NCBI RefSeq assembly: GCF_905203285.1
Contig: NZ_CAJKVK010000037.1
Coordinates: 1-17,936, forward strand
DNA length: 17,936 nucleotides
Source: an uncultured Succinatimonas sp.
GTDB taxonomy: Bacteria; Pseudomonadota; Gammaproteobacteria; Enterobacterales; Succinivibrionaceae
Direction: 5' to 3'
The notes beneath the pieces are model-generated. The model was not told the DNA's origin. It worked only from the letters and a program-made list of their open reading frames with translations, and made no database searches. The translations under genes and the position numbers were made by a program. This document shows positions 7,336 to 15,670 of the stretch, in pieces (within the stretch, counting starts at the first letter, position 1; each line of letters starts with the position of its first letter).

Positions 7336-8001
7336 ATGTCCCGTGACCTTTATGTTTTTGATCTTGATTACACTTTAATCGATGCCGACAGCAGCACCTT
7401 ATGGTGCCGATATATAGTAGAAAACCACATTGCAGAAGATCCTGACTTTTTAAATAAAGAAAAAAGACTAATGGATGCCTATGACCGCGGCGAACTCAAC
7501 GTTCATGACTATATTGCTTTTTCCATGCCGCCAATCACCAAAATTCCCAAAGAAAAAGTCGACGCGATTGTAGATGATTTTGTAAAAAATACGTTTTCAA
7601 ATTTAATTTTTAAAGAAGCAAAAGAGTTGCTTAATGAGCTTAAGAGTCAAAATGAATCGATACTACTCTTATCGGCAAGTGCCGACATGATCGTAAATGC
7701 CGTTGCCCGCTATTTAGGTATAAAAGAAGCAATCTCAGTAAACATAAAGGTAGAAAACGGCTTTTATACCGATAAAATCGACGGTGTTCCTAGTTTTAAA
7801 GAAGGCAAAGTCATATGCCTTGAAAAATACCTGTTAGAGCATCCTGAAATTAACGGAAAAATCACTTTTTATACCGACTCTATAAACGATCTTCCTTTAT
7901 GCCTTAGAGCAGATAGCGTTTATACCGTCAATCCTGGTATTTTATTAAGACAAAAGGCTTTGGAAAACAATTGGCCTATTCTTAATTGGAAGCGCGGCTG
8001 A
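7336..8001 (+). CDS. HAD-IB family phosphatase
   Basis: This 221-residue cytosolic protein has all four HAD motifs: VFDLDYTL with Asp9 (nucleophile) and Asp11, LLSASAD with Ser113, the lysine of FKEGK (Lys158), and YTDSINDLPL with Asp181 and Asp185. A helical cap between motifs I and II (about 15-95) fits the HAD subfamily IB related to SerB-type phosphoserine phosphatase and CicA. The substrate is open, since such small HADs act on phosphoserine, glycerol phosphate or other phosphomonoesters. The start is the ATG at 7336, because GGAGAG (7323-7328) sits 7 bases before it. Upstream in-frame ATG 7321 and TTG 7294 overlap or precede that site and were not used. It is divergent from the dehydrogenase and convergent with the DUF1349 gene 21 bases away. 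Confidence 0.87.
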   Translation: MSRDLYVFDLDYTLIDADSSTLWCRYIVENHIAEDPDFLNKEKRLMDAYDRGELNVHDYIAFSMPPITKIPKEKVDAIVDDFVKNTFSNLIFKEAKELLNELKSQNESILLLSASADMIVNAVARYLGIKEAISVNIKVENGFYTDKIDGVPSFKEGKVICLEKYLLEHPEINGKITFYTDSINDLPLCLRADSVYTVNPGILLRQKALENNWPILNWKRG

Positions 8002-8022
8002 CTTTAAGACAAATCATCGATA

Positions 8023-8622
8023 TTAATAATCAGGCTTTTGACCGTCATGAGCAGGCCATATGCATTCTGACAGCTTAGGACAAGAAAATACGGCCCTAAA
8101 TGAAGACGTTTCCGGGCTGCATGCATAAACGCCGAATGTAATCTCGTCAACAGCCGAAAACAAATGACACACTCGCATTTGCTTAAAGTTTATGCCGTCA
8201 TATGAATTTTCAATTTTAAAATCATCTTCACGGCGGCTTAAGCGATACCACATCGTTTTATGTGACGCGTTTATTTCGGTCGTCGACCAATCTGAATATC
8301 CGTGATTGGTAACCACACTGCCTAAATGAGCAAATTCTTCATTTTCATATTCAATTGAAGCTTTAATCCAATTGTCACTATCAAGATAGACAGCAATACC
8401 GCATTGATCAAAACGATGGGTATATTCAAAATCGCATTTTACGGTAAAGGTAAAAAACTTCTCTTTGCTCTTATATTGCAGCAAAGGAGCATTATCATTG
8501 CAAAAATGATAATAAGTTCTTTGCCACAAATCCGTATGCGGATCGGTAATAATCTCAACTCTATCAGCAAAAACCGAGAATTTAGAGGGGTTATGCGTCC
8601 ATTTAAAATCTAAAAAATTCAT
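8023..8622 (-). CDS. DUF1349 domain protein (lectin/glucanase-like fold)
   Basis: This 199-residue protein spans one DUF1349 domain, a concanavalin-like beta-sandwich family with members in bacteria and yeasts and no proven catalytic role. Recognisable stretches are ITDPHTDLWQRTYYHF (25-40), DQCGIAVYLDSDNWIKASIE (72-91), VVTNHGYSDWS (103-113), and MWYRLSRREDDFKIENSYDG (124-143). The fold and related proteins suggest carbohydrate binding, but this is inference. No signal peptide is visible, so it should be cytosolic. No Shine-Dalgarno sequence precedes the ATG at 8622. It faces the HAD gene tail to tail and shares a 101-base promoter region with the orphan gene at 8724. Confidence 0.83.
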   Translation of the reverse strand: MNFLDFKWTHNPSKFSVFADRVEIITDPHTDLWQRTYYHFCNDNAPLLQYKSKEKFFTFTVKCDFEYTHRFDQCGIAVYLDSDNWIKASIEYENEEFAHLGSVVTNHGYSDWSTTEINASHKTMWYRLSRREDDFKIENSYDGINFKQMRVCHLFSAVDEITFGVYACSPETSSFRAVFSCPKLSECIWPAHDGQKPDY

Positions 8623-8723
8623 CGGGAAAAACTTAAAAAACCATATTGAGAAAAATAATTTCGCGCTAAGTATTCTTTATTATTATACTTTCTATGTGTT
8701 AATAAAATCTCAAGGATAAGACA

Positions 8724-9893
8724 GTGTCTCTCATTAAAAAAAGCGGAATTTTTACTAAAAAACACAAGCAGCATGAATTTAAGAAAAACATTGAAGATGC
8801 TTTGATTTATAAATTAAATGAATACACGATAGAAGCCGGGAAAAATGATGAAAACAACGCTTATTACGTTGAAGTTCCAATCGATCCGAATAAACAATCT
8901 CAACTAAATGAAGCTGCGGAAAACATTAAAGAAGAAGCGCAAAGCATCATCAAAAAAGGTAAAAATTATGCAATTATCATCGAAGAGAATATTTCACCTA
9001 AAATCATTACCGAAGCCAAAGAAATTCTTTTAAAGGGCAGCGTATTTTCAGGTGAAGGCAGAGTACAGAAAATTCTTGCTTTAAAAGATTTGTGCAAAAA
9101 CGCCTTAAGTCCGATGATGGCGCTTGATTTAGCATTGCTTATCATGGGCAACAGCATCGGAGATGATGTAATAGGCTCTCAGCTAAATAGGATCGAAGGA
9201 TTACTTACTAAAGATTTACATGAAAAAGCAATTGCTAAAAAAGTAGAGTATGAAGATACGGCCGATCGCTTGCGTTTTTACTTAAACACTGATTCATCAA
9301 GCTTTACACTTCAAGATAAAAATCATCTTGAAGAGCTCTCTTCTTTCCTGCATCGGGAAGTTCTTACCTGCGCACATTTAATTCAGGAAGTAAATATTCC
9401 GCAAATAAAAGAGAAAAAGCGTTCATTAAATGAAGCAAAAACAGCTTCTTCTATGATTAATCACGAAACATACGTGCTTATTGACAGGTCAATTACGGTA
9501 CTGTTTTTATTTGTTCTGTGCGAACTTACCAAAAAGCACGCAGGATCTACGCAAAGTTATGATAAATCATGGTCTCTTGAGGAAATTTTACTTAAGCCTC
9601 TTTGTGAACTGATGGCAAAAATCTATTCAGAGCTTTTATTTCGCCTTAGACTGCTGCTAGACAGCGCAATTTACATAAATTTCATTGATAAAAATAAAAT
9701 CAAGGAGATTCTCAACTTTCATGAATCCCTATTTTTCCCTCTTGATAAAAAATTAAAGGAATTTTTAAATTTTTATCATCTTGACAGCCGTACCATATGG
9801 AAAATAAAAGACAATACGCTGCAATGCTATGTAAAAACTGATAAAAATTGTCCTAATGCAGTACAGCTTAAAAACATAAAAAGCTCTGATTAA
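8724..9893 (+). CDS. Unrecognised 389-residue, mostly helical protein
   Basis: I do not recognise this protein. It starts with a GTG at 8724 preceded by AAGGA (8712-8716), a reasonable ribosome site, and reads cleanly for 389 codons with the codon style of its neighbours. The first 130 residues are charged and Lys/Glu-rich (EAAENIKEEAQSIIKKGK at 63-80). Residues 131-151 hold a hydrophobic helix, MMALDLALLIMGNSIGDDVI. The rest alternates amphipathic helices, with a short hydrophobic patch SITVLFLFVLCEL (256-268) that is too short for a confident membrane span. Residues 283-352 are leucine-rich helices. There is no signal peptide, and no known catalytic, nucleotide-binding or zinc motif. It stands alone between a divergent and a convergent gene. 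It may be a lineage-specific cytosolic protein. Confidence 0.7.
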   Translation: MSLIKKSGIFTKKHKQHEFKKNIEDALIYKLNEYTIEAGKNDENNAYYVEVPIDPNKQSQLNEAAENIKEEAQSIIKKGKNYAIIIEENISPKIITEAKEILLKGSVFSGEGRVQKILALKDLCKNALSPMMALDLALLIMGNSIGDDVIGSQLNRIEGLLTKDLHEKAIAKKVEYEDTADRLRFYLNTDSSSFTLQDKNHLEELSSFLHREVLTCAHLIQEVNIPQIKEKKRSLNEAKTASSMINHETYVLIDRSITVLFLFVLCELTKKHAGSTQSYDKSWSLEEILLKPLCELMAKIYSELLFRLRLLLDSAIYINFIDKNKIKEILNFHESLFFPLDKKLKEFLNFYHLDSRTIWKIKDNTLQCYVKTDKNCPNAVQLKNIKSSD

Positions 9894-9926
9894 TCCTTAT
9901 TACTAGCTTTTCACATCAATCCTGAC

Positions 9927-11027
9927 TTAGGCTTTTTTTAAAGTAAAAATCGTTATTTCTGGCGGAACTAAAAATCTGCAGGAAAAACCCGACCAAATTC
10001 CTGTACCGTTACTTACATACATTACCCGATTTTCAAGTTCGTATCTGCCTGAAACGAATCCGTCATTGTAATCGGCAACCAAAGGACCAGCAAAAAGCAT
10101 CGTACCGCCATGAGTATGACCTGTAAGAATTAAATCAGCATCTACTGCTTTCACTCCATCTTTTGGCTTGTGCGCAAGAAAAACTCGGGTGTGCTTACCT
10201 GCATCTGCAAACACTTTATCCAGTTCATTCCCGTAACTTCGTCCGTCATTAATACCGCCTACAGTTAACGTACCGTTTCCTTTATGCAAATTAACGTGCT
10301 CATTTTGTAAAAAACGCACATTAAAATTCTCTAATGCTTTTATCCACGCAAAAGAACCTGAATAATACTCATGATTTCCCGTAACGGCTAAAACACCGTA
10401 CGGAGATTTAATATCTTTAAGCGATCTGAATTCATTAATTAACTTTTCTACCCTGCCATCAACCAAATCACCGGTTATAACCGTTAAATCAACTTCTTCG
10501 TTATTTACCGCGGCAACGACTTTTTGCATGAATTCATGTTTTAATAATGGCCCCACATGTAAATCACTTAGCTGAGCTATTTTAAAACCGTCAAAATCCT
10601 TATCTAAATTTTTAATTTCTATAATTTCATGATTAATGTGAGGAGTGAAAAACTGCATGCAGGTTCCGTAAAACCCGAATATAAGAGCAAAGATTATTAC
10701 ACAAACATTAAGTTTAAAAAGCTTTGGCTTTAACTTTATCAGGCTGCATTTGCGCAAGATAAATAAAAGAACAAACAACAGATCTTTTATAAGACAAAAG
10801 AAAGATCCGATAATAAGAGAGCCAAAAGCGGACTCCATTATTACAATAAGCCACGACGGCAAATCAGGCGACAAAATACCGCCCATACGAGCATAAAAAT
10901 GATATTTAAGCGCGCATAAAAAAATTATGCCCACTCCTAAAATTTTATAAAAAAGCCTGATTTTAAGCGGCAGTATTAGCGACAAAGAGGCGTAACACGC
11001 CATAATAAGCGCCGGAGTTTGCAGCAT
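9927..11027 (-). CDS. Membrane-anchored metallophosphoesterase (YaeI/YkuE-like)
   Basis: The 366-residue protein has an N-terminal membrane domain of about four helices (roughly 5-20, 28-45, 60-92 as one or two, and 106-126), followed by a calcineurin-like phosphoesterase domain (148-363). All metal-binding motifs are present: QLSDLHVG (Asp155, His157), GDLVDG (Asp187), GNHEYY (217-222), LAHKP with His286, and GHTHGG (303-308). Relatives such as YaeI and YkuE act on lipid A precursors or other membrane substrates at or outside the membrane, with a dinuclear metal centre. Here the target is unknown. The ATG at 11027 lacks a Shine-Dalgarno sequence, and an in-frame ATG lies at 11003, so the exact start is uncertain. 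It is separated from the upstream DUF362 gene by a strong hairpin, so it probably has its own promoter. Confidence 0.9.
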   Translation of the reverse strand: MLQTPALIMACYASLSLILPLKIRLFYKILGVGIIFLCALKYHFYARMGGILSPDLPSWLIVIMESAFGSLIIGSFFCLIKDLLFVLLFILRKCSLIKLKPKLFKLNVCVIIFALIFGFYGTCMQFFTPHINHEIIEIKNLDKDFDGFKIAQLSDLHVGPLLKHEFMQKVVAAVNNEEVDLTVITGDLVDGRVEKLINEFRSLKDIKSPYGVLAVTGNHEYYSGSFAWIKALENFNVRFLQNEHVNLHKGNGTLTVGGINDGRSYGNELDKVFADAGKHTRVFLAHKPKDGVKAVDADLILTGHTHGGTMLFAGPLVADYNDGFVSGRYELENRVMYVSNGTGIWSGFSCRFLVPPEITIFTLKKA

Positions 11028-11059
11028 AATTTAAAAGTTCTAAATAAAATCGGGTATTA

Positions 11060-11090
11060 AATTGCGCCTAAATTAAGGTAAGGCGCAATT
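11060..11090 (-). terminator. Hairpin terminator after the DUF362 gene
   Basis: A perfect 10-base stem AATTGCGCCT (11060-11069) and AGGCGCAATT (11081-11090) has an 11-base loop. It starts 8 bases after the DUF362 stop when read on the minus strand. The following tract is TAATACC, so the U-run is poor and termination strength is uncertain. The structure could also protect the 3' end of the message. Confidence 0.5.
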
Positions 11091-11098
11091 ATGGCTTT

Positions 11099-12100
11099 CT
11101 ATTCTTTAAACGGAACTACATCTCGTACCGCATCTGACAAAGATATTTCTTTATCACCATTATCTATATCAAGAAGCTTATATTTATCATTGCCCATATG
11201 AAGCTCTTTCATATAGCTTAACTGACGCAATCCGTGACGGCTTTCAATACGTTCAACCAAGGCATGGCGATCTTGCTCCTTCATTGCGTAGACCAAATCA
11301 ACGCATGCCTGATCAACTGCTAAAATATCAGTTGAAGCGACAATACCGACGTTTGGAGTAACTACCGGGGCTGCAGCAAGACCTTCACAGTCACATGACA
11401 CTGACATATTGCGCATCACGTTAACAAAACAGATATTATTTCCAAAATGGTCTACAACGGCTTTTGCAGATTCCATCATGCGTTCCATAAACTCTTCTTT
11501 TTTAATATCCCATTGATCGGAAGATCCCGGAGTTGTATGGATCTGTGCCTTGCCGATTCTGCCGTCGGCACATCCTATGCCTATGTTTTTAGCCGAACCG
11601 CCAAAACCGCCTTGCGTATGACCTTTAAAATGAGTTAAGACAAACAGCGAATCATAATTAAGTAAATTTTTACCCATATGAACGCCTTTAAACCATTTTC
11701 CTCCTCTAACCGGAAATTCAGCAGTTCCGTTTTCATCTAATATATCCACCGGGCAGAATGTCCAACCGTTAACTTTTAAAGTTTCTCGATGCTTATCGGT
11801 AGTATAGCGATCACCGTCATAGTAAGTATTTGTTTCTACAATTACGGCATCAGGCAAATCTTCTTTAATCAAAGCTTCAACCCATGAACGAGGAATAATA
11901 TTAGGTCCGTGCTTTTCCCCGGTATGAAGCTTTATACCGATTTTTCCCGAAAGTCTTCTCGATACCTTACCAAATATTTTTCTTAAGCCTAAAGCCGACA
12001 AATCCTTAGTAAAATATACAATTGATTCATCACCGCTGCGCTTATCATAAGAAACGTAGTGCTCTCCGCCCGTTCCCGGAACCGCTTTAATCTTATTCAT
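11099..12100 (-). CDS. DUF362 domain protein without ferredoxin module
   Basis: This 333-residue protein matches the DUF362 family, often labelled uncharacterised Fe-S centre protein. Marks are KIGIKLHTGEKHGPN (53-67), THFKGHTQGGFGGSAKNIGI (157-176), GCADGR (177-182), VSCDCEGLAAAP (239-250), and VASTDILAVDQACVDLVY (256-273). No CxxCxxCxxxC ferredoxin signature is present, although many family members carry one. Scattered cysteines, including the CDC pair and the Cys of GCADGR, remain. The function of the family is not established. The ATG has AGAGGT about 8 bases upstream. It lies alone between hairpins on the minus strand, 100 bases after the UvrA-like gene. Confidence 0.83.
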   Translation of the reverse strand: MNKIKAVPGTGGEHYVSYDKRSGDESIVYFTKDLSALGLRKIFGKVSRRLSGKIGIKLHTGEKHGPNIIPRSWVEALIKEDLPDAVIVETNTYYDGDRYTTDKHRETLKVNGWTFCPVDILDENGTAEFPVRGGKWFKGVHMGKNLLNYDSLFVLTHFKGHTQGGFGGSAKNIGIGCADGRIGKAQIHTTPGSSDQWDIKKEEFMERMMESAKAVVDHFGNNICFVNVMRNMSVSCDCEGLAAAPVVTPNVGIVASTDILAVDQACVDLVYAMKEQDRHALVERIESRHGLRQLSYMKELHMGNDKYKLLDIDNGDKEISLSDAVRDVVPFKE

Positions 12101-12200
12101 GGTGAAATACCTCTTTTTACGAATCTTTTACTCTTTTCTACAAGAAATATTAATACTTTTTAAATGCCTAACTTAGACAATACAAATATTTTTATATTAT

Positions 12201-14678
12201 TTAAATAAACCTGCCGGTTATACTGCAAGGATTGTGTTTTACCTTATAAGGTGTCCCGCATGCGACTATCCTGCCGCCTTCGGTACCTCCGCCGGGCCCC
12301 ATATCAATAATATAGTCGGCGCTGCGAATAACGTCTAAATCATGCTCTATAACAATAACCGTAGCGCCTTTTTCAATAAGACTGTTAAAGACCTGCATAA
12401 GCACTTTAATATCCAGCGGGTGCAGTCCTATAGTAGGCTCGTCAAATACGAATACGCTGTCGCTTTGCCCCTTGCCCATTTCGCTTGCAAGCTTTAATCT
12501 TTGAGCCTCACCGCCGGATAAGCTTGGCGTCTCTTCGCCTAATGTAAGATAACCAAGACCTAAATCCATTAGTACTTTAAGTCGCTGAGCAATGAGTTTA
12601 TATTCTTTACAATATTCATATGCATGAGCAACATCCATTGCCATTAAATCAGCAAGCGAAAATTCCTTGTCTTTAGAATTTTTGATTTTGACAAAAGAAA
12701 TCTCTTTTGCATAGCGCGCTCCGCGGCAAGTGGGACATTCAATATTAACGTCAGGAAGAAACTGTACATCAAGAGCAATAGTTCCCGTACCGTCACAATT
12801 AAGGCAGCGCAGTTTACCCGTATTGTAGGAAAAATCACCTGCTTTATAACCAAGACGCTTGGCGTCAGCGCTTTTGGCAAATAATTTCCTTAACTCATCA
12901 TGAATATCAGCGTAGGTTGCAACTGTTGAACGAACGTTAATACCGATTGGCGTAGCGTCTATAAGCTTTATCTGATTAATGCCTTCTGCTTTTATGTCCC
13001 TTATATGAGAAGGAAATGGCATATGCTTAATAAAAGCTTCAAGTGCCGGAATAAGACTCTCTAAAATAAGCGTTGTTTTGCCCGAGCCCGAGACTCCTGT
13101 CACCACGGTTAACTTACCTTTAGGGATTTTTACTGTAAGCGGTTTAACCGTATGAATTGACGATGTTTCAAGATAAATTGCGCCATTTGAAAAAACGTGT
13201 TTGTCATCTATTTCCCTTTTTACGGCCACACTGCTTTCTCCGGATAAAAAAGGACCGATTTTAGACTCTAAATTTGATTTAATATCATCAACGCTTCCTT
13301 TAGCAATAACTTGTCCGCCATCAATGCCGGCACTAGGTCCCATTTCAATTATCCAATCTGAATATGACAAAATCTGCGTATCATGATCGACTAAAACAAC
13401 TGAATTACCGTCAGCTACCAAATCATCCATAACGTTTTTTAATCCTGCAATATTCAGCGGATGAAGACCGATTGACGGTTCATCAAGAACATACAGCACG
13501 CCGGTGGTACGGTTTCTTACGGCACGCGATAATTGCATGCGCTGTCTTTCTCCGGTTGAAAGGGTTGAAGACGCCCTGTCTAAAGTCAAATAGCCAAGGC
13601 CCAGATCCGTTAAGCGTTTGGCTGTGTTTTTAAAAGATTCACAAATGCTAAGTGCCATCGGTCTTAAAGGCTCACTTAAAGATGACGGTACCTTGTCAAC
13701 CCATTTAATTGCCTCGGTTAAAGTCATCTTGCAAACCGTATCAAGCGAAACACCCATTATTTTAGGAGTCCTTGCCGCCTCGGATAGTCTTGAGCCGCTG
13801 CAGTCAGGACAAATTTCCTCCTTTAAAAATTTTTCAACTCTCTTCATTCCTTTTTCGTCTTTAACTTTAGCAAGTGCGTTTTCAACGGTATAAACAGCGT
13901 TAAAGTACGTAAAATCAAGTTCTCCAGCCTGATTTGAAGACTTTGCTTTATAAAAAATATGCTTCTTAACCGCAGGACCGTTAAATACGATATCTTTTTC
14001 TTTATCTGTCAAATTTTTAAACGGAACATCGGTTCGTACTCCCATCGCCCTGCAGACATCCACCATCAGCGACCACATAAGTGAATTCCAAGGAGCAACC
14101 GCACCTTCCTCAATTGTTAAAGAATCATCAGGAATTAAGGTTGTTCTATCAACCGTGCGCACGATTCCGGTACCGCCGCAGGTTCTGCACGCACCTTGAC
14201 TGTTAAACGCCAACTCTTCTGCCGACGGAGCAAAAAATCGTGCTTTGCAGACAGGACAAACCAATTCCTTTTCCGCCGCGACATCAAGAGTCGGTTCCAA
14301 ATAATGACCGTTTGGGCAGCGGTGAGATGCTAGACGGGAAAACATAAGGCGCAGACTGTTTAAAAGCTCTGTTCCGGTACCGAACGTACTGCGTATTCCC
14401 GGAACTGACGGTCTTTGATGCAGCGCAAGCGCGGCTGGAACATATAAAATTTCATCCACTTGAGCTTTTGCCGCCTGCGTCATGCGTCTTCTTGTGTAAG
14501 TGGATAAAGCTTCAAGATAGCGTCTTGATCCTTCTGAATACAAAACACCTAATGCAAGTGATGATTTGCCGGAGCCTGAAACTCCGGCAATACCGACAAT
14601 CTTATTTAAAGGTATGTCTACATTGATATTTTTTAAATTATGAACGCGCGCTCCGCGGATTTTAATTGCCTTATCCAT
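12201..14678 (-). CDS. UvrA-like ABC ATPase without the UvrB-binding domain (class II UvrA paralogue)
   Basis: The 825-residue protein holds two UvrA-type ABC ATPase modules. Module 1 has Walker A GVSGSGKSS (32-40), signature LSTGERQ (373-379) and VLDEPSIGLH (397-406). Module 2 has GVSGSGKTT (528-536), LSGGEAQRLKL (720-730) and FVFDEPTIGLH (743-753). The C-terminal zinc module is intact: Cys625, 628, 648 and 651 with the 19-residue spacer of true UvrA. The gap between CPNGH (121-125) and AFNSQGACRTCGG (157-169) is about 30 residues, where Escherichia coli UvrA has well over 100. This removes the UvrB-binding domain and explains the length of 825 against 940. Such short paralogues are linked to drug resistance or accessory DNA handling, not to core excision repair. 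It appears transcribed alone, downstream of the reductase terminator. Confidence 0.9.
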   Translation of the reverse strand: MDKAIKIRGARVHNLKNINVDIPLNKIVGIAGVSGSGKSSLALGVLYSEGSRRYLEALSTYTRRRMTQAAKAQVDEILYVPAALALHQRPSVPGIRSTFGTGTELLNSLRLMFSRLASHRCPNGHYLEPTLDVAAEKELVCPVCKARFFAPSAEELAFNSQGACRTCGGTGIVRTVDRTTLIPDDSLTIEEGAVAPWNSLMWSLMVDVCRAMGVRTDVPFKNLTDKEKDIVFNGPAVKKHIFYKAKSSNQAGELDFTYFNAVYTVENALAKVKDEKGMKRVEKFLKEEICPDCSGSRLSEAARTPKIMGVSLDTVCKMTLTEAIKWVDKVPSSLSEPLRPMALSICESFKNTAKRLTDLGLGYLTLDRASSTLSTGERQRMQLSRAVRNRTTGVLYVLDEPSIGLHPLNIAGLKNVMDDLVADGNSVVLVDHDTQILSYSDWIIEMGPSAGIDGGQVIAKGSVDDIKSNLESKIGPFLSGESSVAVKREIDDKHVFSNGAIYLETSSIHTVKPLTVKIPKGKLTVVTGVSGSGKTTLILESLIPALEAFIKHMPFPSHIRDIKAEGINQIKLIDATPIGINVRSTVATYADIHDELRKLFAKSADAKRLGYKAGDFSYNTGKLRCLNCDGTGTIALDVQFLPDVNIECPTCRGARYAKEISFVKIKNSKDKEFSLADLMAMDVAHAYEYCKEYKLIAQRLKVLMDLGLGYLTLGEETPSLSGGEAQRLKLASEMGKGQSDSVFVFDEPTIGLHPLDIKVLMQVFNSLIEKGATVIVIEHDLDVIRSADYIIDMGPGGGTEGGRIVACGTPYKVKHNPCSITGRFI

Positions 14679-14760
14679 GTCCTAACCGCCTTTGTCTTCC
14701 TATATCACATAGTATTGCGTTTAAGACATTATTTAAATACCCAAGTGTAATTCTCGTTAA

Positions 14761-14791
14761 AGGTACTCTAAACGGCTAATTTAGAGTACCT
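14761..14791 (-). terminator. Terminator of the aldo/keto reductase pair
   Basis: A perfect 12-base stem AGGTACTCTAAA (14761-14772) and TTTAGAGTACCT (14780-14791) encloses a 7-base loop. It begins 6 bases after the stop codon of the second reductase on the minus strand and is followed by TTTAACG. The stem is long and unbroken, but the U-run is short. Confidence 0.65.
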
Positions 14792-14797
14792 GAATAA

Positions 14798-15670
14798 CTA
14801 AGAATTTGCCGGATTGAAAGTTTTGTCATAATCAAGCAAGAATTTTGCAAGCTTAGGATCGGTAAAATCAGCTGCCAAAGGCTTGCCCGTATCTAAGGCA
14901 TCGAGCCTTTTAAGATCCTCTTTATCAAGATTGAAATCAAAAATATCTAAATTCTCAATCATTCTTTCTTTATGGACCGTTTTAGGAATTGAAACGATGG
15001 ACTTTTGAGCCAAAAACTTCAAAGCTATCTGGGCGTTGGTTTTGCCGTATTTGCTGCCGATTGCTTTTAATGTTTTATCCGTGAATAAATTATTTTTACC
15101 TTCGGCAAGCGGACTCCAGGCCATAAGCTTGGTTTTATATTGCGCCATAAGTTCCGTCATTTTCCTTTGCTGCGTGAAGACATGGGTTTCAAGCTGGACG
15201 ACGGCTGGCTTTATTTCCATGTTTTCGCATAAATCAATAAATCTTGCATCATAGAAATTGCTAAGACCGATTGCTCTTACCTTCCCTTGCTTATATGCTT
15301 TCTGTATCGCACGATATGTTCCGTAATAATCACCAAAAGGCTGATGAATAAGAAGCAAATCGATATAATCGGTTTTAAGCTTGCGCAAAGACTCGTCAAT
15401 ACTCTTTAAAGCCTTGTCATCACCTGCATTTGATATCCAGACTTTGGTAGTAATAAAAAGTTTATCGCGAAGCACTCCTGAATTTACAACAGCGCTGCCT
15501 ACACCTTCTTCGTTGTAATATGCCTGAGCAGTATCGATTAGACGGTAACCGACATTAATAGCCTCTTTTACCGCTTTTTCACACTCATTTGCCTTAATCT
15601 GATATACACCGAAACCTACAAGCGGCATCTTGACGCCGTTATTTAAAGTAATGTACTGCATTTTAATCAT
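14798..15670 (-). CDS. Aldo/keto reductase, second gene of a tandem pair
   Basis: A 290-residue NADPH-dependent reductase of the AKR superfamily with a TIM-barrel fold. The catalytic tetrad is visible as Asp46 and Tyr51 in IDTAQAYYNEE, Lys76 in FITTKVW, and His109 in LLLIHQPFG. The NADPH-binding part is IPKTVHKERMIENLDIFDF. It most resembles the DkgA/YvgN-type group (2,5-diketo-D-gluconate reductase, glyoxal and methylglyoxal reductase), but substrate choice is not certain. The ATG at 15670 overlaps the last 8 bases of the upstream reductase gene and has AGGA nearby, which supports translational coupling; a second in-frame ATG lies at 15661. It is clearly paralogous to its neighbour and ends just before a long hairpin terminator. 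Confidence 0.88.
   Translation of the reverse strand: MIKMQYITLNNGVKMPLVGFGVYQIKANECEKAVKEAINVGYRLIDTAQAYYNEEGVGSAVVNSGVLRDKLFITTKVWISNAGDDKALKSIDESLRKLKTDYIDLLLIHQPFGDYYGTYRAIQKAYKQGKVRAIGLSNFYDARFIDLCENMEIKPAVVQLETHVFTQQRKMTELMAQYKTKLMAWSPLAEGKNNLFTDKTLKAIGSKYGKTNAQIALKFLAQKSIVSIPKTVHKERMIENLDIFDFNLDKEDLKRLDALDTGKPLAADFTDPKLAKFLLDYDKTFNPANS

Noticed and set aside
8644..8676. TTGAGA and TATTCT as -35/-10 of the orphan gene
   Set aside because: The spacer is 19 bases and both boxes are imperfect; not better than chance in this composition.
9879..9911. AAAAGCT / AGCTTTT inverted repeat after the orphan gene as a terminator
   Set aside because: Seven AT-rich pairs over a 19-base loop and no real T-run; too weak to call.
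12644..12880. 78-codon minus-strand frame inside the UvrA-like gene
   Set aside because: It is a shifted reading of the zinc-module region of a clear ATPase and has no features of its own.
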